From contig CAMYJG010000003.1 in the NCBI GenBank assembly GCA_947258695.1, forward strand, positions 1 to 64,000: a DNA stretch of 64,000 nt. The letters are read 5' to 3'. Position numbers and translations under genes: made by a program. How positions within the stretch are numbered: position 1 is the first letter of the stretch; every line of letters starts with the position of its first letter. A model generated the notes under the pieces. That model saw only the letters and a list, made by a program, of their open reading frames with translations, was not told where the DNA came from and did no database searches. The DNA is from an uncultured Ectothiorhodospiraceae bacterium. Its GTDB lineage: Bacteria; Pseudomonadota; Gammaproteobacteria; UBA6429; Thiohalophilaceae. Below are positions 31,730 to 43,445 of the stretch, piece by piece.

Positions 31730-34399
31730 ATGAGTAACAAATGTAATAGTTTTAATGCCCGCGATATTCTTAAGGTTAATGGGAAAGATTACGAGTTTTA
31801 TCGTTTGGATGCCATTAAAGGCAGTGAAAACCTCCCTTTTTCCATGAAAATCTTGCTGGAGAACCTATTACGTTTTGAAGATGACTTAACCGTCAATAAA
31901 GAAGATATAGAAGCATTAGCCAGCTGGGACCCTCAAGCTGCTCCCAGCCAGGAAATTGCCTTTCGCCCCGCTCGTGTTTTAATGCAAGACTTTACTGGTG
32001 TGCCGGCCGTGGTTGATTTAGCCGCTATGCGTGATGCGATGAAAAACCTCGGCGGTGACCCGGACAAAATTAATCCATTACAACCGGCGGAACTCGTTAT
32101 TGATCACTCTGTCCAGGTTGATAAATTTGGTAACCAGTCAGCCTTCGAAGAAAATGAATCCATGGAATACCAACGTAACCAGGAACGCTATGCTTTTCTG
32201 AAATGGGGACAAAAAGCATTTTCAAATTTCAAAGTAGTACCTCCAGAAACCGGAATTGTTCACCAGGTTAACCTTGAGTACCTCGCCCGTACTGTATTCA
32301 CTCAAACAAATGATGGTGTATTACAGGTTTATCCAGATTCACTGGTGGGTACCGATTCTCATACCACCATGATCAATGGTCTTGGTGTACTCGGCTGGGG
32401 CGTAGGCGGAATTGAAGCCGAAGCCGCGATGTTAGGTCAGCCAATTTCTATGTTAATTCCACAAGTTGTTGGCTTTGAATTAAAAGGTCAATTACCTGAA
32501 GGCACAACCGCTACTGATTTAGTTTTACAGGTTGTTGAAATGTTACGCGCGCATGGCGTAGTTGGAAAATTTGTTGAATTCTTTGGTGAAGGTTTAGATA
32601 GCCTGCCACTTGCTGATCGTGCAACACTAGCGAACATGGCGCCAGAATATGGTGCGACATGTGGTATCTTCCCGATTGATGAAGAAACTATCAATTACTT
32701 ACGTTTATCGGGTCGTGATGAAGATTCTATTGCGGTTGTTGAAGCCTACGCAAAAGAACAAGGCTTCTTTAGAACTAAAGATACGCCCAAAGCAAAATTC
32801 AGCTCTACAGTAGAACTCGATATATCAACGGTTGAACCTTGTATTTCAGGCCCTAAACGCCCACAAGATCGCGTTTTGTTAAAAGAATCTCAAGCAAAAT
32901 TTAATGATTCATTAAAATCATTAAAAGATGAACGCGGTTCAACCAGTAGTGGTACATCAGCAACGACTATTAATGGAAAAGATGTTGAAATTAAAGATGG
33001 TGCGGTAGTAATCGCGGCAATTACGTCTTGTACTAACACCTCTAATCCATCTGTTATGTTAGGTGCTGGTCTTGTTGCGCGTAAGGCTCGTGAAAAAGGC
33101 TTAAACGTTAAACCCTGGGTGAAAACATCATTAGGTCCGGGTTCACGTGTTGTTTCAGATTACCTTGATCACGCTGGTTTAACCGAAGATTTAGATGCAC
33201 TAGGTTTTAATGTTGTAGGTTATGGTTGCACGACCTGTATCGGTAATTCAGGCCCGTTACCGGTAGAAGTCAGTAAAGCAATTAGTGATGCTGACTTAAC
33301 AGTGACCTCGGTACTCTCTGGCAACCGTAACTTTGAAGGTCGTGTGCATGCAGAAGTTCGAATGAACTACCTCGCCTCGCCACCTTTGGTTGTGGCCTAT
33401 GCAATCGCAGGCACCATGGACATTGATTTACAAAAGGATTCATTGGGCAAAGATAAAGAAGGTAACGATGTTTACTTAAAAGATATCTGGCCCTCACAAC
33501 ATGAAATTCAGGATGTTGTAAATGCGAATGTCACGCGTGAACAATTTACTGCGTCATATAAGGATGTGTTTGTTGGGAATGAGCGTTGGGCGAATTTATC
33601 TTCACCTGAAGACCAATTGTTTGAATGGGATAATGATTCAACTTACGTACAAAATCCACCCTACTTTACTGACATGAACAAAGAGGCTGGAACAGTTGAA
33701 GATATTAGCGATGCACGTGTACTCGCCTTACTGGGTGACTCGGTAACAACGGATCATATTTCTCCTGCCGGCGCTATCAAGCAAGATAGCCCTGCTGGGA
33801 AATACTTGATGGATCATGGTGTCGCAACTTCTGATTTTAATTCATACGGTTCTCGTCGTGGTAATCATGAAGTGATGATGCGCGGTACCTTCGCCAATAT
33901 TCGCTTGCGTAACAAACTCGCACCGGGTACCGAAGGTGGTATAACCCTTAAATTGCCAGAAGGAACACAGACTTCAATTTACGAAGCGGCTATGGATTAC
34001 CAAAAAGAAGGTATTGCCAGCATCGTTATCGCGGGTAAGGAATATGGTTCAGGCTCGTCACGCGACTGGGCTGCTAAAGGACCGCGTCTGCTGGGTGTGA
34101 AAGCGGTGATTGCTGAAAGCTATGAACGTATCCATCGAACCAACCTGGTGTGTATGGGGATAGTTCCTTTACAGTTTAAAGATGGCGAAACAGCAGCCAG
34201 CCTGGACTTAACCGGCCATGAAGTTTTTTCCATTACGGGCTTAAACAATGGTGATGCTAAGGAAGTCAATGTAGTCGCTAAAGGTGACAAAGGCGAAATC
34301 AGCTTTACCGCTAAAGTACGTATTGATACGCCACAGGAAATTATCTATATGAGAAACGGTGGCATACTTCATTACGTTCTACGCCAACTTGCTGCTTAA
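31730..34399 (+). CDS. acnA: Aconitate hydratase A
   Basis: AcnA isomerises citrate and isocitrate through cis-aconitate in the TCA and glyoxylate cycles and belongs to the IRP1/AcnA group. The 4Fe-4S ligands are Cys in [14 protein letters not shown] (about residue 434) and the pair in [12 protein letters not shown] (about 500-503). [20 protein letters not shown] and the C-terminal swivel domain [17 protein letters not shown] are intact. Length 889 (E. coli 891). It has its own terminator. It stands between hflD and purB, which are adjacent in E. coli. Confidence 0.97.
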   Translation: MSNKCNSFNARDILKVNGKDYEFYRLDAIKGSENLPFSMKILLENLLRFEDDLTVNKEDIEALASWDPQAAPSQEIAFRPARVLMQDFTGVPAVVDLAAMRDAMKNLGGDPDKINPLQPAELVIDHSVQVDKFGNQSAFEENESMEYQRNQERYAFLKWGQKAFSNFKVVPPETGIVHQVNLEYLARTVFTQTNDGVLQVYPDSLVGTDSHTTMINGLGVLGWGVGGIEAEAAMLGQPISMLIPQVVGFELKGQLPEGTTATDLVLQVVEMLRAHGVVGKFVEFFGEGLDSLPLADRATLANMAPEYGATCGIFPIDEETINYLRLSGRDEDSIAVVEAYAKEQGFFRTKDTPKAKFSSTVELDISTVEPCISGPKRPQDRVLLKESQAKFNDSLKSLKDERGSTSSGTSATTINGKDVEIKDGAVVIAAITSCTNTSNPSVMLGAGLVARKAREKGLNVKPWVKTSLGPGSRVVSDYLDHAGLTEDLDALGFNVVGYGCTTCIGNSGPLPVEVSKAISDADLTVTSVLSGNRNFEGRVHAEVRMNYLASPPLVVAYAIAGTMDIDLQKDSLGKDKEGNDVYLKDIWPSQHEIQDVVNANVTREQFTASYKDVFVGNERWANLSSPEDQLFEWDNDSTYVQNPPYFTDMNKEAGTVEDISDARVLALLGDSVTTDHISPAGAIKQDSPAGKYLMDHGVATSDFNSYGSRRGNHEVMMRGTFANIRLRNKLAPGTEGGITLKLPEGTQTSIYEAAMDYQKEGIASIVIAGKEYGSGSSRDWAAKGPRLLGVKAVIAESYERIHRTNLVCMGIVPLQFKDGETAASLDLTGHEVFSITGLNNGDAKEVNVVAKGDKGEISFTAKVRIDTPQEIIYMRNGGILHYVLRQLAA

Positions 34400-34423
34400 A
34401 CGATTGACTAAACGCGAATAAAT

Positions 34424-34450
34424 AAGCCGGTGCCTAGAACCGGCTTTTTT
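34424..34450 (+). terminator. Intrinsic terminator after acnA
   Basis: AAGCCGGT pairs with ACCGGCTT around a 7-base loop, followed by six T. Confidence 0.85.
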
Positions 34451-34587
34451 ATGCTTGTATGTTTTATCCCTATGATTTCATTACTAATTCCCTGATATCA
34501 GCTAATCCTTAAATACCAATTAGGCTGAAATACGGGTAGAATACAGGCCAATATTTATCGACAATTCTTAATATTTATTAGTCTTAA

Positions 34588-35964
<1,377 letters not shown>

Positions 35965-35971
35965 TCTGAGA

Positions 35972-36985
35972 ATGATGGATAAAAGATATAGCAACAATGA
36001 AAAGTGTCCCGTTAAAGATTTGTTGTCTCTGATCCTGCAAGACGATATTGAAAAACTCAGAAACGCATTATTAGACGCTATATATAAGTCTTATCCAGAC
36101 AGTGAGCTATACTTGTATGAACAAGGCTATAGCTATTATGACTCCGACCACAGTGGATTTGCGCCAAAGTTAATTTCATGCAGAAGCAATAATGAGAATT
36201 GCGCTAAAAAATCACAACTCATGCAATTAGCTTCTGAATCAGATTCAATCGAGTTTGACGGTTTTAAATATTTACCCACTGAAGATTATGTCCAGGTATT
36301 TGCAGTAGAAAGCGAACGTTCCAGTCGTGGCTTGTTAATCTCGATTAACGAATCCGTCATTCCTGAACACTATATAAACACATTACTTAGCGCGTATAAC
36401 CACCAGGTATACCTGCTACGAAATAAAGATACGGATTCTCTTACCGGGCTTTATAACCGCCAGTCATTTGATACTAAACTAAAAAAACTTCATGATAATT
36501 TTGGGCTGGAAAAAAGAGCAGATGATGAACCGAGTAAATATTGTTTAGCCCTGATTGATATAGATTTATTCAAACAGGTTAACGATAAGTATGGTCATGT
36601 TTATGGCGATGAAGTATTGCTCTTATTCTCTAACCTGATGAAAAAAGCTTTTCGTGATTTAGATATGTTATTTCGCTATGGTGGTGAGGAGTTTTGTGTG
36701 TTAATAAATGACGTATCCATTCAACAAGCCGACTTAATATTGAATCGATTTAGAACCAACGTAGAAGAATTCAATTTTTCAATGGAAAATAAAGTTACCA
36801 TCAGCATTGGCTATACTGAATTTACTAACAAGATACCATTAGCAAACATAATTGAACGGGCTGATAAAGCCCTCTATTTTTCTAAAGAACATGGGCGTAA
36901 TTTATGCAGTGGATATGAAACATTGCTCGAAGAAAACAAAATAAAAGACTTTAATATCGACGAAGGTGATATCGAGCTTTTTTAG
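35972..36985 (+). CDS. GGDEF-domain diguanylate cyclase
   Basis: Residues about 1-150 form a soluble N-terminal sensor region of no family I can name (possibly GAF-like). The GGDEF domain follows from DSLTGLYNRQSFD (155-167). The active site GGEEF is at 237-241 and an RDLD inhibitory (I-site) motif sits exactly five residues upstream, so the enzyme should make c-di-GMP and be subject to product inhibition. There is no membrane segment. It starts 7 bases after purB. Confidence 0.92.
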   Translation: MMDKRYSNNEKCPVKDLLSLILQDDIEKLRNALLDAIYKSYPDSELYLYEQGYSYYDSDHSGFAPKLISCRSNNENCAKKSQLMQLASESDSIEFDGFKYLPTEDYVQVFAVESERSSRGLLISINESVIPEHYINTLLSAYNHQVYLLRNKDTDSLTGLYNRQSFDTKLKKLHDNFGLEKRADDEPSKYCLALIDIDLFKQVNDKYGHVYGDEVLLLFSNLMKKAFRDLDMLFRYGGEEFCVLINDVSIQQADLILNRFRTNVEEFNFSMENKVTISIGYTEFTNKIPLANIIERADKALYFSKEHGRNLCSGYETLLEENKIKDFNIDEGDIELF

Positions 36986-37018
36986 AGACAACTTCTACGT
37001 TACAAAGAAATATATTCA

Positions 37019-38155
37019 GTGACACTCAACTTAAATATCGAACACTTCCTTAAAAACCATTGGCAAAAAAAGCCTCTGCTTATTCGACAAGCATTTCCAG
37101 ATTTCCAATCTCCCATTAGTACTGAAGAACTTGCCGGGCTGGCTTGTGAAGACTTTGTTGAGTCACGAATTATTTCTGAACACAACGATTTTCCAAAATG
37201 GAAACTCGAAAACGGGCCGTTTAATGAAAATCGCTTTTCTACATTAGCAGAAAACAATTGGACTTTATTGATTCAAGGATTAAACAAAATACTTCCTGAA
37301 TTTGACGATCTACTGCATAAGTTTGATTTTATTCCCAGCTGGCGGGTTGATGATCTCATGGCCAGTTATGCGGCACCGGGTGGAAGTGTTGGTCCGCATA
37401 TTGATCAGTATGATGTTTTTTTATTACAAGCATCAGGACGACGGAAATGGATGATTAATGAGACACCTGTCGAAGCTGACAATTTTGAAGATGGACTTGC
37501 TTTAAATATCATCAAAGACTTTGCAGCGGAGTCAGAATGGATACTCGAAGCTGGTGACATGCTATATCTTCCGCCTAATGTTTCGCACTACGGCATAGGT
37601 ATGGAAGACTGTATCACCTTTTCAATAGGTTTCAGAGCGCCCTCTCATGCAGAACTACTTTCTGCCTATGTTGATGAAAAGATAACGATGCTTGACGATA
37701 GTATACGCTACCGCGATCCAGATTTAAGCACAAATAAAAATAGCGGTGAAATAACACCTACTGCCATAGACAATATTCAAAATATTTTACTTTCCCAGTT
37801 TAAAGACAGATCGAATTTAGAAGACTGGTTTGCGCGTTTTATTACAGAATATCATACTGACACCGAGGTTTTGTCTGAATGTTCTTTAACCTTAAAACAG
37901 TTTGACACTAAATTTAAACAAAAAAAACAGATTCGACGTGCAGCAGCCATCAGGGCAAATTACCTTGTAACACATAGCGGACAACTTAAGTTATATGTAA
38001 ATGGTGAACAACAAATAATTGAGCCAGGCCAAAAACACCTTGCCAGATTATTCTGTAATCAACATATTTGGGCTTATGCAGACTTAGATATTCAAGCAAT
38101 CGAGTACTTCAGCCAGCTTTACAATCAAGGATACCTGGAATATATCGATGAGTAA
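37019..38155 (+). CDS. roxA: Ribosomal protein uL16 arginine hydroxylase RoxA (YcfD-like)
   Basis: A cupin/JmjC 2-oxoglutarate oxygenase. The N-domain starts LNIEHFLKNHWQKKPLLIRQ. The iron ligands are His and Asp in GPHIDQYDVF (about residues 122-131) and His in NVSHYGIG (about 187). The C-terminal winged-helix part follows. RoxA hydroxylates an Arg of L16. Length 378 (E. coli YcfD 373). The start codon is GTG at 37019. It overlaps the next gene by 8 bases. E. coli ycfD is also close to purB. Confidence 0.92.
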   Translation: MTLNLNIEHFLKNHWQKKPLLIRQAFPDFQSPISTEELAGLACEDFVESRIISEHNDFPKWKLENGPFNENRFSTLAENNWTLLIQGLNKILPEFDDLLHKFDFIPSWRVDDLMASYAAPGGSVGPHIDQYDVFLLQASGRRKWMINETPVEADNFEDGLALNIIKDFAAESEWILEAGDMLYLPPNVSHYGIGMEDCITFSIGFRAPSHAELLSAYVDEKITMLDDSIRYRDPDLSTNKNSGEITPTAIDNIQNILLSQFKDRSNLEDWFARFITEYHTDTEVLSECSLTLKQFDTKFKQKKQIRRAAAIRANYLVTHSGQLKLYVNGEQQIIEPGQKHLARLFCNQHIWAYADLDIQAIEYFSQLYNQGYLEYIDE

Positions 38156-38570
38156 CATCTCAATTAAAGTCGTCGATTTCAATGACAATATGGCTGATAT
38201 TAAAGAAATTCGGACTAGTGTATTTATTAAAGAACAACATGTGCCTGAAGAACTAGAATGGGATGAATTTGACAGTGAAGCCACCCATATTTTAGCCTAT
38301 TATGACAATAAAGCGGTTGCAACAGCGCGATTACTCAAAAATGGTCATATCGGCAGAATGGCTGTACTTAAGGAATTCCGTAATCGTAATATAGGCAAAA
38401 ACATGCTTAAATATATTCTAGAATTGGCAAAAAAACACTTAGTCACTGATATCAGGTTATCAGCTCAGGAACATGCGGTAGAATTTTACAGAAAAATGGG
38501 ATTTTCTGTCGTAAGCGATGTCTATATGGATGCAGGCATACCTCATTACGATATGAAATACAGCGGATAA
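38148..38570 (+). CDS. GNAT family N-acetyltransferase
   Basis: A 140-residue GNAT protein. The acetyl-CoA loop is GRMAVLKEFRNRNIGKNMLK (about residues 68-87, R/Q-x-x-G-x-G/A pattern) and the C-terminal part AQEHAVEFYRKMGFSVVSD is of the YjgJ/ElaA kind. The substrate is unknown. It overlaps roxA by 8 bases and is followed after 5 bases by the next gene, so it belongs to the same operon. Confidence 0.88.
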   Translation: MSNISIKVVDFNDNMADIKEIRTSVFIKEQHVPEELEWDEFDSEATHILAYYDNKAVATARLLKNGHIGRMAVLKEFRNRNIGKNMLKYILELAKKHLVTDIRLSAQEHAVEFYRKMGFSVVSDVYMDAGIPHYDMKYSG

Positions 38571-38575
38571 TTAAT

Positions 38576-39091
38576 ATGCAAGATGAAAATAAAAACTATA
38601 AATATAAATCAGCTGATACTGATATATCTTTATCCAGCAGAGATGAAGTTAAAATAATTAATATCGCGCTTACTCAAAAATCAGTACGAAACATTGATAT
38701 TATATCAAGAAATCTTGACCCGGGAGTTTTTAACAACACTGATTTCTTTGATGCGATAAAAGCACTGTCTATATCAAGTAAATTTACCAAGGTTCGAATC
38801 CTGGTTAAAGACAGTGATCCGATTGCTAAGAATGGACATAAAATCATAAAATTAATTCAACAACTTACCAGTAGCATTGAAGTGAGAAAAATTTCTGAAG
38901 AATACAAATCATATAATGAAGCTTTCTCACTATATGATGGCAAAGGCGTCATCTATTTACGCTACGCCGATAGATACGAAGGGTTTGCAAACTTCGATCG
39001 ACCTCGCTTAGCTACTGAACTATCTAATTTTTTTAATGAAGTATGGGAACATAGTGTACCTGATGCAGAATTACGCAGGCTATATATATGA
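38576..39091 (+). CDS. Uncharacterised protein, likely DUF7931 type
   Basis: A 171-residue soluble protein with alternating beta/alpha segments (VRNIDIISRNLDPGVF, FTKVRILVKDSDPIAKNGHK, GVIYLRYADRYEGFANFDR). Proteins of this shape follow a GNAT gene in Pseudomonas and relatives and are labelled DUF7931 in my memory. The fold hints at a phospholipase-D-like half without its HKD motif. Its stop overlaps the next ATG (ATGA), so translation is coupled with the exported protein downstream. Function unknown. Confidence 0.6.
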   Translation: MQDENKNYKYKSADTDISLSSRDEVKIINIALTQKSVRNIDIISRNLDPGVFNNTDFFDAIKALSISSKFTKVRILVKDSDPIAKNGHKIIKLIQQLTSSIEVRKISEEYKSYNEAFSLYDGKGVIYLRYADRYEGFANFDRPRLATELSNFFNEVWEHSVPDAELRRLYI

Positions 39092-39882
39092 TAAAACCAC
39101 TTTTCCTATTATTAATATCACTACACATCACTATCGTCATTTCACCTGTTAACGCAGAAGAAGGTGAAGTCGCTGTCAATGAAGTGACATCAGTAAATCT
39201 TAAATATATTTCAGGTGATGATGTAATCTCGGTACTAAAATCATTAATTGATGATTCCATTTCAATAAGCCATAAAGACAAGGTACTTTTAATCAACGGA
39301 ATCCCTAATAAAGTAAAAAGTATACTTCCAATTATATCTCAAATTGATAGTGCTCCCACAGCATTAACTATCGAGTTTATTGCCTCAAACAGAAAAATAG
39401 ACTTCAATCCGTCAAGTAATACTTATACCAATATAAACAAAAACAAAACTTCGCAATCGATGGCGATAACTGAACGCCAATGGGTTATTTTAAAAACGGG
39501 CTTATCTATTCCAATAGCACAACGAACTCGCTCTGCTGATGGCACTGAAACACAATCATTTCGTTACAAAAAAGTCAGCAAAAGTTATATTTTCAAAGTC
39601 CATGAGTTTAGTGGCTGGTCAGTTATACAGGTAGGTGTTGACAGCGCAGAAGTCACCCATGGACCAGTTGGCCCAATCGAACACCTTCAGTTAAACACAA
39701 CCATCGTTGGTAAAACAGGCGAATGGCTAGAAGTAGCCACGGCGAATAAAATAATCCCTGATGGTAATAATAAGATTTACTCTTCAAGCAGTTCTGGTAA
39801 AAAACATATTCATTTATATGTCAAAGTAAAAAAACCAGAATCTCAAGATATAATAAAAAAAGATACTGAAATCACCCAATGA
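39088..39882 (+). CDS. Exported protein with a secretin-N-like domain and C-terminal secretin-like strand region
   Basis: The Sec signal peptide is IKPLFLLLISLHITIVISPV. Residues about 30-90 (VTSVNLKYISGDDVISVLKS ... DKVLLINGIPNKVKSILPII) have the shape of a secretin N-domain, as in GspD and PilQ. The rest (IEFIASN..., LKTGLSIPI, VIQVGVDSAEVTHGP) resembles the beta-sandwich following it, but no membrane gate domain is present at only 264 residues. It may be a periplasmic or outer-membrane helper protein rather than a pore. It overlaps both neighbours by 4 bases. No type II, III or IV secretion gene is near. Confidence 0.55.
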   Translation: MIKPLFLLLISLHITIVISPVNAEEGEVAVNEVTSVNLKYISGDDVISVLKSLIDDSISISHKDKVLLINGIPNKVKSILPIISQIDSAPTALTIEFIASNRKIDFNPSSNTYTNINKNKTSQSMAITERQWVILKTGLSIPIAQRTRSADGTETQSFRYKKVSKSYIFKVHEFSGWSVIQVGVDSAEVTHGPVGPIEHLQLNTTIVGKTGEWLEVATANKIIPDGNNKIYSSSSSGKKHIHLYVKVKKPESQDIIKKDTEITQ

Positions 39883-41684
39883 ATATACATTATACGGTTA
39901 AGCTTCATAATCCACATGCACACACTTTTAAAATTACCTTAACAATCAACGCTCCCGATCCAGAGGGACAAGTATTATCGTTGCCAGCCTGGATTCCTGG
40001 CAGTTACATGATTCGAGATTTTGCTAAAAACATCATCACCATAAATGCAAAATCTAATAACAAATTTATAAGGCTAGAAAAACTAGATAAAAGCAGCTGG
40101 AAAGCAAACACGACAGATTCACCTCTTATTATTGAGTATGAAGTCTATGCCTGGGATTTATCGGTACGATCAGCACACTTTGACATGACCCATGCTTTTT
40201 TTAATGGCACCAGTTTATTCCTAATGCCTCACGGACTTGAAGTTGAACCCTGCACTGTAGAAATTCAACCACCTCAAGAGCAGAAGTATTCAGACTGGAA
40301 AGTGACGACCTCGTTAACAAAACAAGACACTAGCGCTTCTGGCTTTGGTAGCTATCAGGCGCTGGACTATGATGAGTTAATCGATCATCCAGTAGAAATT
40401 GGTACTCAAACAGAATTTGACTTCACAGTAGAAAATACAAAACATAGTATGGCGCTTACCGGCATTCATCGTGCTGATAGCACCCGTTTAATTAAAGATC
40501 TAACTAAAATATGCCAAACCCATTGTACAATGTTTGGTGAACTACCTAAGTTAGATGAATATATTTTTCTTGTCATGGTCACCGGTGATGGCTATGGTGG
40601 TTTAGAACACCGTAGCTCCACCAGCCTGATGTGTTCACGAGATGATTTGCCCTTAGAAAATCAACCGCTTGATCCTGATGAAAAATACCGAAACTTCCTC
40701 GGCTTATGCAGCCATGAGTATTTTCATACCTGGAATGTAAAGCGTATTAAACCAGAAGGCTTTCTACCCTACGATTTATCCACTGAAACCTATACCCGTC
40801 AACTCTGGGCATTTGAAGGCATTACCTCTTACTACGATGAACTGGCATTAATTCGCAGTAAAGTTATCTCGTTAGAAAGTTACCTGGAACTCCTCGGGCA
40901 AACCATTACCCGCGTATTACGTGCTAAAGGTCGCCTTATCCAAAGTATTGCCGAGTCAAGCTTTGAAGCCTGGACTAAATTTTATAAACAAGATGAAAGT
41001 GCCCCTAACACCATCGTTAGTTATTATGCTAAAGGTGCCCTGCTCGCATTATGCCTTGATCTGTCAATAAGATTAAAAACTAATCATGAAAAATCACTCG
41101 ATGATGTCATGCGCTATCTTTGGATAAATTACGGCAAGAAATCTATTGGTGTCCCCGAAGGAAAAATTGAATCCATCATAAGCGATATTAGCGGTATTGA
41201 TTTTAGCGATTTCTTTAAAAACTATCTCTATGGAGTAGAAGAGCTTCCCTTACAAGAATTACTGGCAAAGTTTGGCGTTTCCTACAATTTACGAGCAACA
41301 ATATCTGCCGATGACAAAGGTGGCAAACCTGCTGATAAAACCACTTCATCAACCTCAAGTATTGGCGCACGTTTTGTCGAAAACTCACTCGGCGCAAAAA
41401 TAACGCATGTCTTTACGGGTGAGAGTGCTGAATTAGCCGGCTTATCCGCCGGAGATATTGTTATAGCCATTAATGATTTGCAGGTTAATAAAACAACAAT
41501 ACAAAGCTTTATTAACAACTACAACGAAGGTGATGAACTAACGATACATGCCTTCCGCCGAGACGAATTAAAGGTCTTTAAATTAACACTAAAAGCCGCA
41601 GAATTAACCACCTGCTATTTGCAAGTAAATAAAACATCTTCAGATGAAGAAAAAAACCATCAAGATAAGTGGCTATATCCTTAA
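39879..41684 (+). CDS. M61 family peptidase with PDZ domain
   Basis: A 601-residue glycyl-aminopeptidase-type metallopeptidase. The N-domain is a beta region (PAWIPGSYMIRDFAKNI). The catalytic domain has the zinc motif HEYFHTWNVKRIKPEGF (HExxH, about residue 285) and GEGLEHR-like GYGGLEHRSST upstream. A PDZ domain lies at about 495-575 (GESAELAGLSAGDIVIAIND). No signal peptide is visible. Members cleave N-terminal Gly/Ala peptides. It is the last gene of the operon that starts at purB or roxA. Confidence 0.9.
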   Translation: MNIHYTVKLHNPHAHTFKITLTINAPDPEGQVLSLPAWIPGSYMIRDFAKNIITINAKSNNKFIRLEKLDKSSWKANTTDSPLIIEYEVYAWDLSVRSAHFDMTHAFFNGTSLFLMPHGLEVEPCTVEIQPPQEQKYSDWKVTTSLTKQDTSASGFGSYQALDYDELIDHPVEIGTQTEFDFTVENTKHSMALTGIHRADSTRLIKDLTKICQTHCTMFGELPKLDEYIFLVMVTGDGYGGLEHRSSTSLMCSRDDLPLENQPLDPDEKYRNFLGLCSHEYFHTWNVKRIKPEGFLPYDLSTETYTRQLWAFEGITSYYDELALIRSKVISLESYLELLGQTITRVLRAKGRLIQSIAESSFEAWTKFYKQDESAPNTIVSYYAKGALLALCLDLSIRLKTNHEKSLDDVMRYLWINYGKKSIGVPEGKIESIISDISGIDFSDFFKNYLYGVEELPLQELLAKFGVSYNLRATISADDKGGKPADKTTSSTSSIGARFVENSLGAKITHVFTGESAELAGLSAGDIVIAINDLQVNKTTIQSFINNYNEGDELTIHAFRRDELKVFKLTLKAAELTTCYLQVNKTSSDEEKNHQDKWLYP

Positions 41685-42110
41685 TTATAAATATGGCTAA
41701 TAACGACTGCGACTTCAACTGGTCGATGCAACACATGGTCATGAATATCGACTAACATTGATAATAGTTTGCTGGTGAAATAAAACTACCAACCATATCA
41801 TCTACGTGATAACTACAAATGTCTTAAAACAAGAAATTCAATAATCCTTGTAAATACTTCTTCTAAGTATCGTTTCACGTTTTCAAGCCACTATAATATT
41901 TTTATCTAGTAAGCTGTTGAAATTATAGCGTTAATTAATCCCTGATTATTCGTCAGGTTGAATATATGACATTAATTGCCCTTTGCCTGGTTTTAATAAT
42001 CGATAAATATTCCTGTAGGTTTCTGATATATTTGGATATTATTAATTTTTATCGGACAGATATAGCTAATAGCGTCCACATATTTAACTGTTAAATTACA
42101 TTAATATATT
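41685..42110. other. Gene-free AT-rich stretch
   Basis: No coding frame, tRNA or strong hairpin-T terminator is visible in these 426 bases. A short dyad CCTGA-N7-TCAGG lies at about 41941-41957. It precedes the nhaA remnant and may include that gene's old promoter. Confidence 0.6.
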
Positions 42111-42482
42111 ATGAATAATACACAAGAAACTTTTATATCAAGATTTTTAAAATTAGAGTCAGGTGGCGGCATAACTCTCATGCTCGCGGCTGTGCTTGCT
42201 CTTATATTTGCTAATTCACCTTTGCATTCTTATTACGCTTTACTTCTTGATACCCCGGTAGAAATTAGAATTGGCGCATCAGAAATTGCTAAGCCTTTAT
42301 TACTTTGGATAAATAATGGATTAATGGCCGTTTTCTTTTTCCTTGTTGGTCTTGAGTTAAAGAGAGAAGTTTTAGAAGGAGAACTTTCCGATAAACGAAA
42401 CATTATAACGCTACGTCTGTTAACTAAGTGGTTAGACATAAAAACTGGTGAAAATATTTTCAGCGAGACAATTAGTACATGA
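42111..42482 (+). pseudogene. nhaA: 5' remnant of a Na+/H+ antiporter gene (nhaA)
   Basis: Residues 1 to about 100 match NhaA from its start (SRFLKLESGGGITLMLAAVL, ALIFANSPL, LLLWINNGLMAVFFFLVGLE, LKREVLEGELSDKRNI). Homology then stops abruptly at about base 42412 and the frame ends after 22 unrelated residues (RLLTKWLDIKTGENIFSE). A full NhaA has about 390 residues and twelve helices; this one keeps only about two and lacks the ion-binding aspartates. It should not function. The break point abuts the accessory pair of genes at 42479-43230, so a deletion or insertion event there is likely. Confidence 0.88.
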
Positions 42483-42817
42483 AAACTAAATTACCATTAC
42501 CTCAGGACAAGAAATTAACAATTGTATTTAGAGTCGAACCCGGTTGTCTGGGCCCTGATGGTGGTGAGCATGTTGAGGAATTCTGCAATTCAGCAAAAAT
42601 TGATTTTGAATATGCTGATTCAGATTATATATATTGGGAGATCATTCCCAGGCATGATAAATCTCTGCCCGAAATGCAATTCAAAGTAGGTAATAAGATA
42701 TTAACTCATGAAAAAGCCGTAAAGTATTTAGGTATGTTTGATAAAAACCTGGATGAGCTTGAAGAATATTTCCATGAAAATATTGCTATTCTGATTGGTA
42801 ATTATATGAGACCTTAG
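42479..42817 (+). CDS. Unknown soluble protein next to the nhaA break
   Basis: A 112-residue protein starting MKTKLPLPQDKKLTIVFRVE with CLGPDGGEHVEEFCNSAKID, a C-terminal helical region (YLGMFDKNLDELEEYFHENI) and no membrane segment. I do not recognise it. Its ATG overlaps the end of the nhaA remnant's frame by 4 bases, and it is followed after 26 bases by psiE. It probably arrived with psiE. Confidence 0.6.
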   Translation: MKTKLPLPQDKKLTIVFRVEPGCLGPDGGEHVEEFCNSAKIDFEYADSDYIYWEIIPRHDKSLPEMQFKVGNKILTHEKAVKYLGMFDKNLDELEEYFHENIAILIGNYMRP

Positions 42818-42843
42818 TTGATATAATAATTAGGAATTTATAA

Positions 42844-43230
42844 ATGAAAATAAATGAATTTGGAAATAAAACAATTGTCTTAGCAGAAAATATCGGACTG
42901 GTAATAATTGCAATAGCTACAGTTATAGCAGTAGCAATAGAAGTTACTTCAATGATTTCTGCAAGAACAGTCACTTTAGCTGACTTATTATTGCTATTTA
43001 TATATCTGGAAGTTTTTGCAATGGTTGCCATGTATCTTAATTCAGGAAAGCTACCTGTCCGCATGCCTTTGTACATCGCAATTGTATCATTGGCTCGATA
43101 CCTTATTTTAGATATGAAAAGCATGGATAACTGGCGGATGCTGGGTGTTTCTGGTGCAATATTGCTTATAGCAATTGCTGTTCTTTTACATCGATACGGT
43201 CACACAAATTTTCCTTACAAAGATAAATAA
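42844..43230 (+). CDS. psiE: PsiE family (phosphate-starvation-inducible) membrane protein
   Basis: A 128-residue protein with four hydrophobic helices. The segment LFIYLEVFAMVAMYLNSGKL followed by VRMPLYIAIVSLARYLILDMK is the PsiE signature. PsiE is induced on phosphate starvation in E. coli; its mechanism is unknown. It follows the unknown 112-residue gene closely. The 215 bases after it hold no gene I can support. Confidence 0.82.
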   Translation: MKINEFGNKTIVLAENIGLVIIAIATVIAVAIEVTSMISARTVTLADLLLLFIYLEVFAMVAMYLNSGKLPVRMPLYIAIVSLARYLILDMKSMDNWRMLGVSGAILLIAIAVLLHRYGHTNFPYKDK

Positions 43231-43445
43231 CAGCTAAACAAAATGTATTGAGTCGATAAAAAATATGAAATCACATGGTATCCATCTATGTTATTTATAT
43301 CGTCAAAATTTACCCGGCAAACATCGAACCTTACATGGATTAGCATCTATATAATGAACAATAAATGGTATGCTTGTATATAAATCTCCTTTAGCTTAAG
43401 TAACGTATACCTGCTTTTTACATAAAACTAATATATTTTTATTCT

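Noticed and set aside
42111-42482. Short but functional NhaA
   Set aside because: About three quarters of the protein, including the ion-binding aspartates, is missing.
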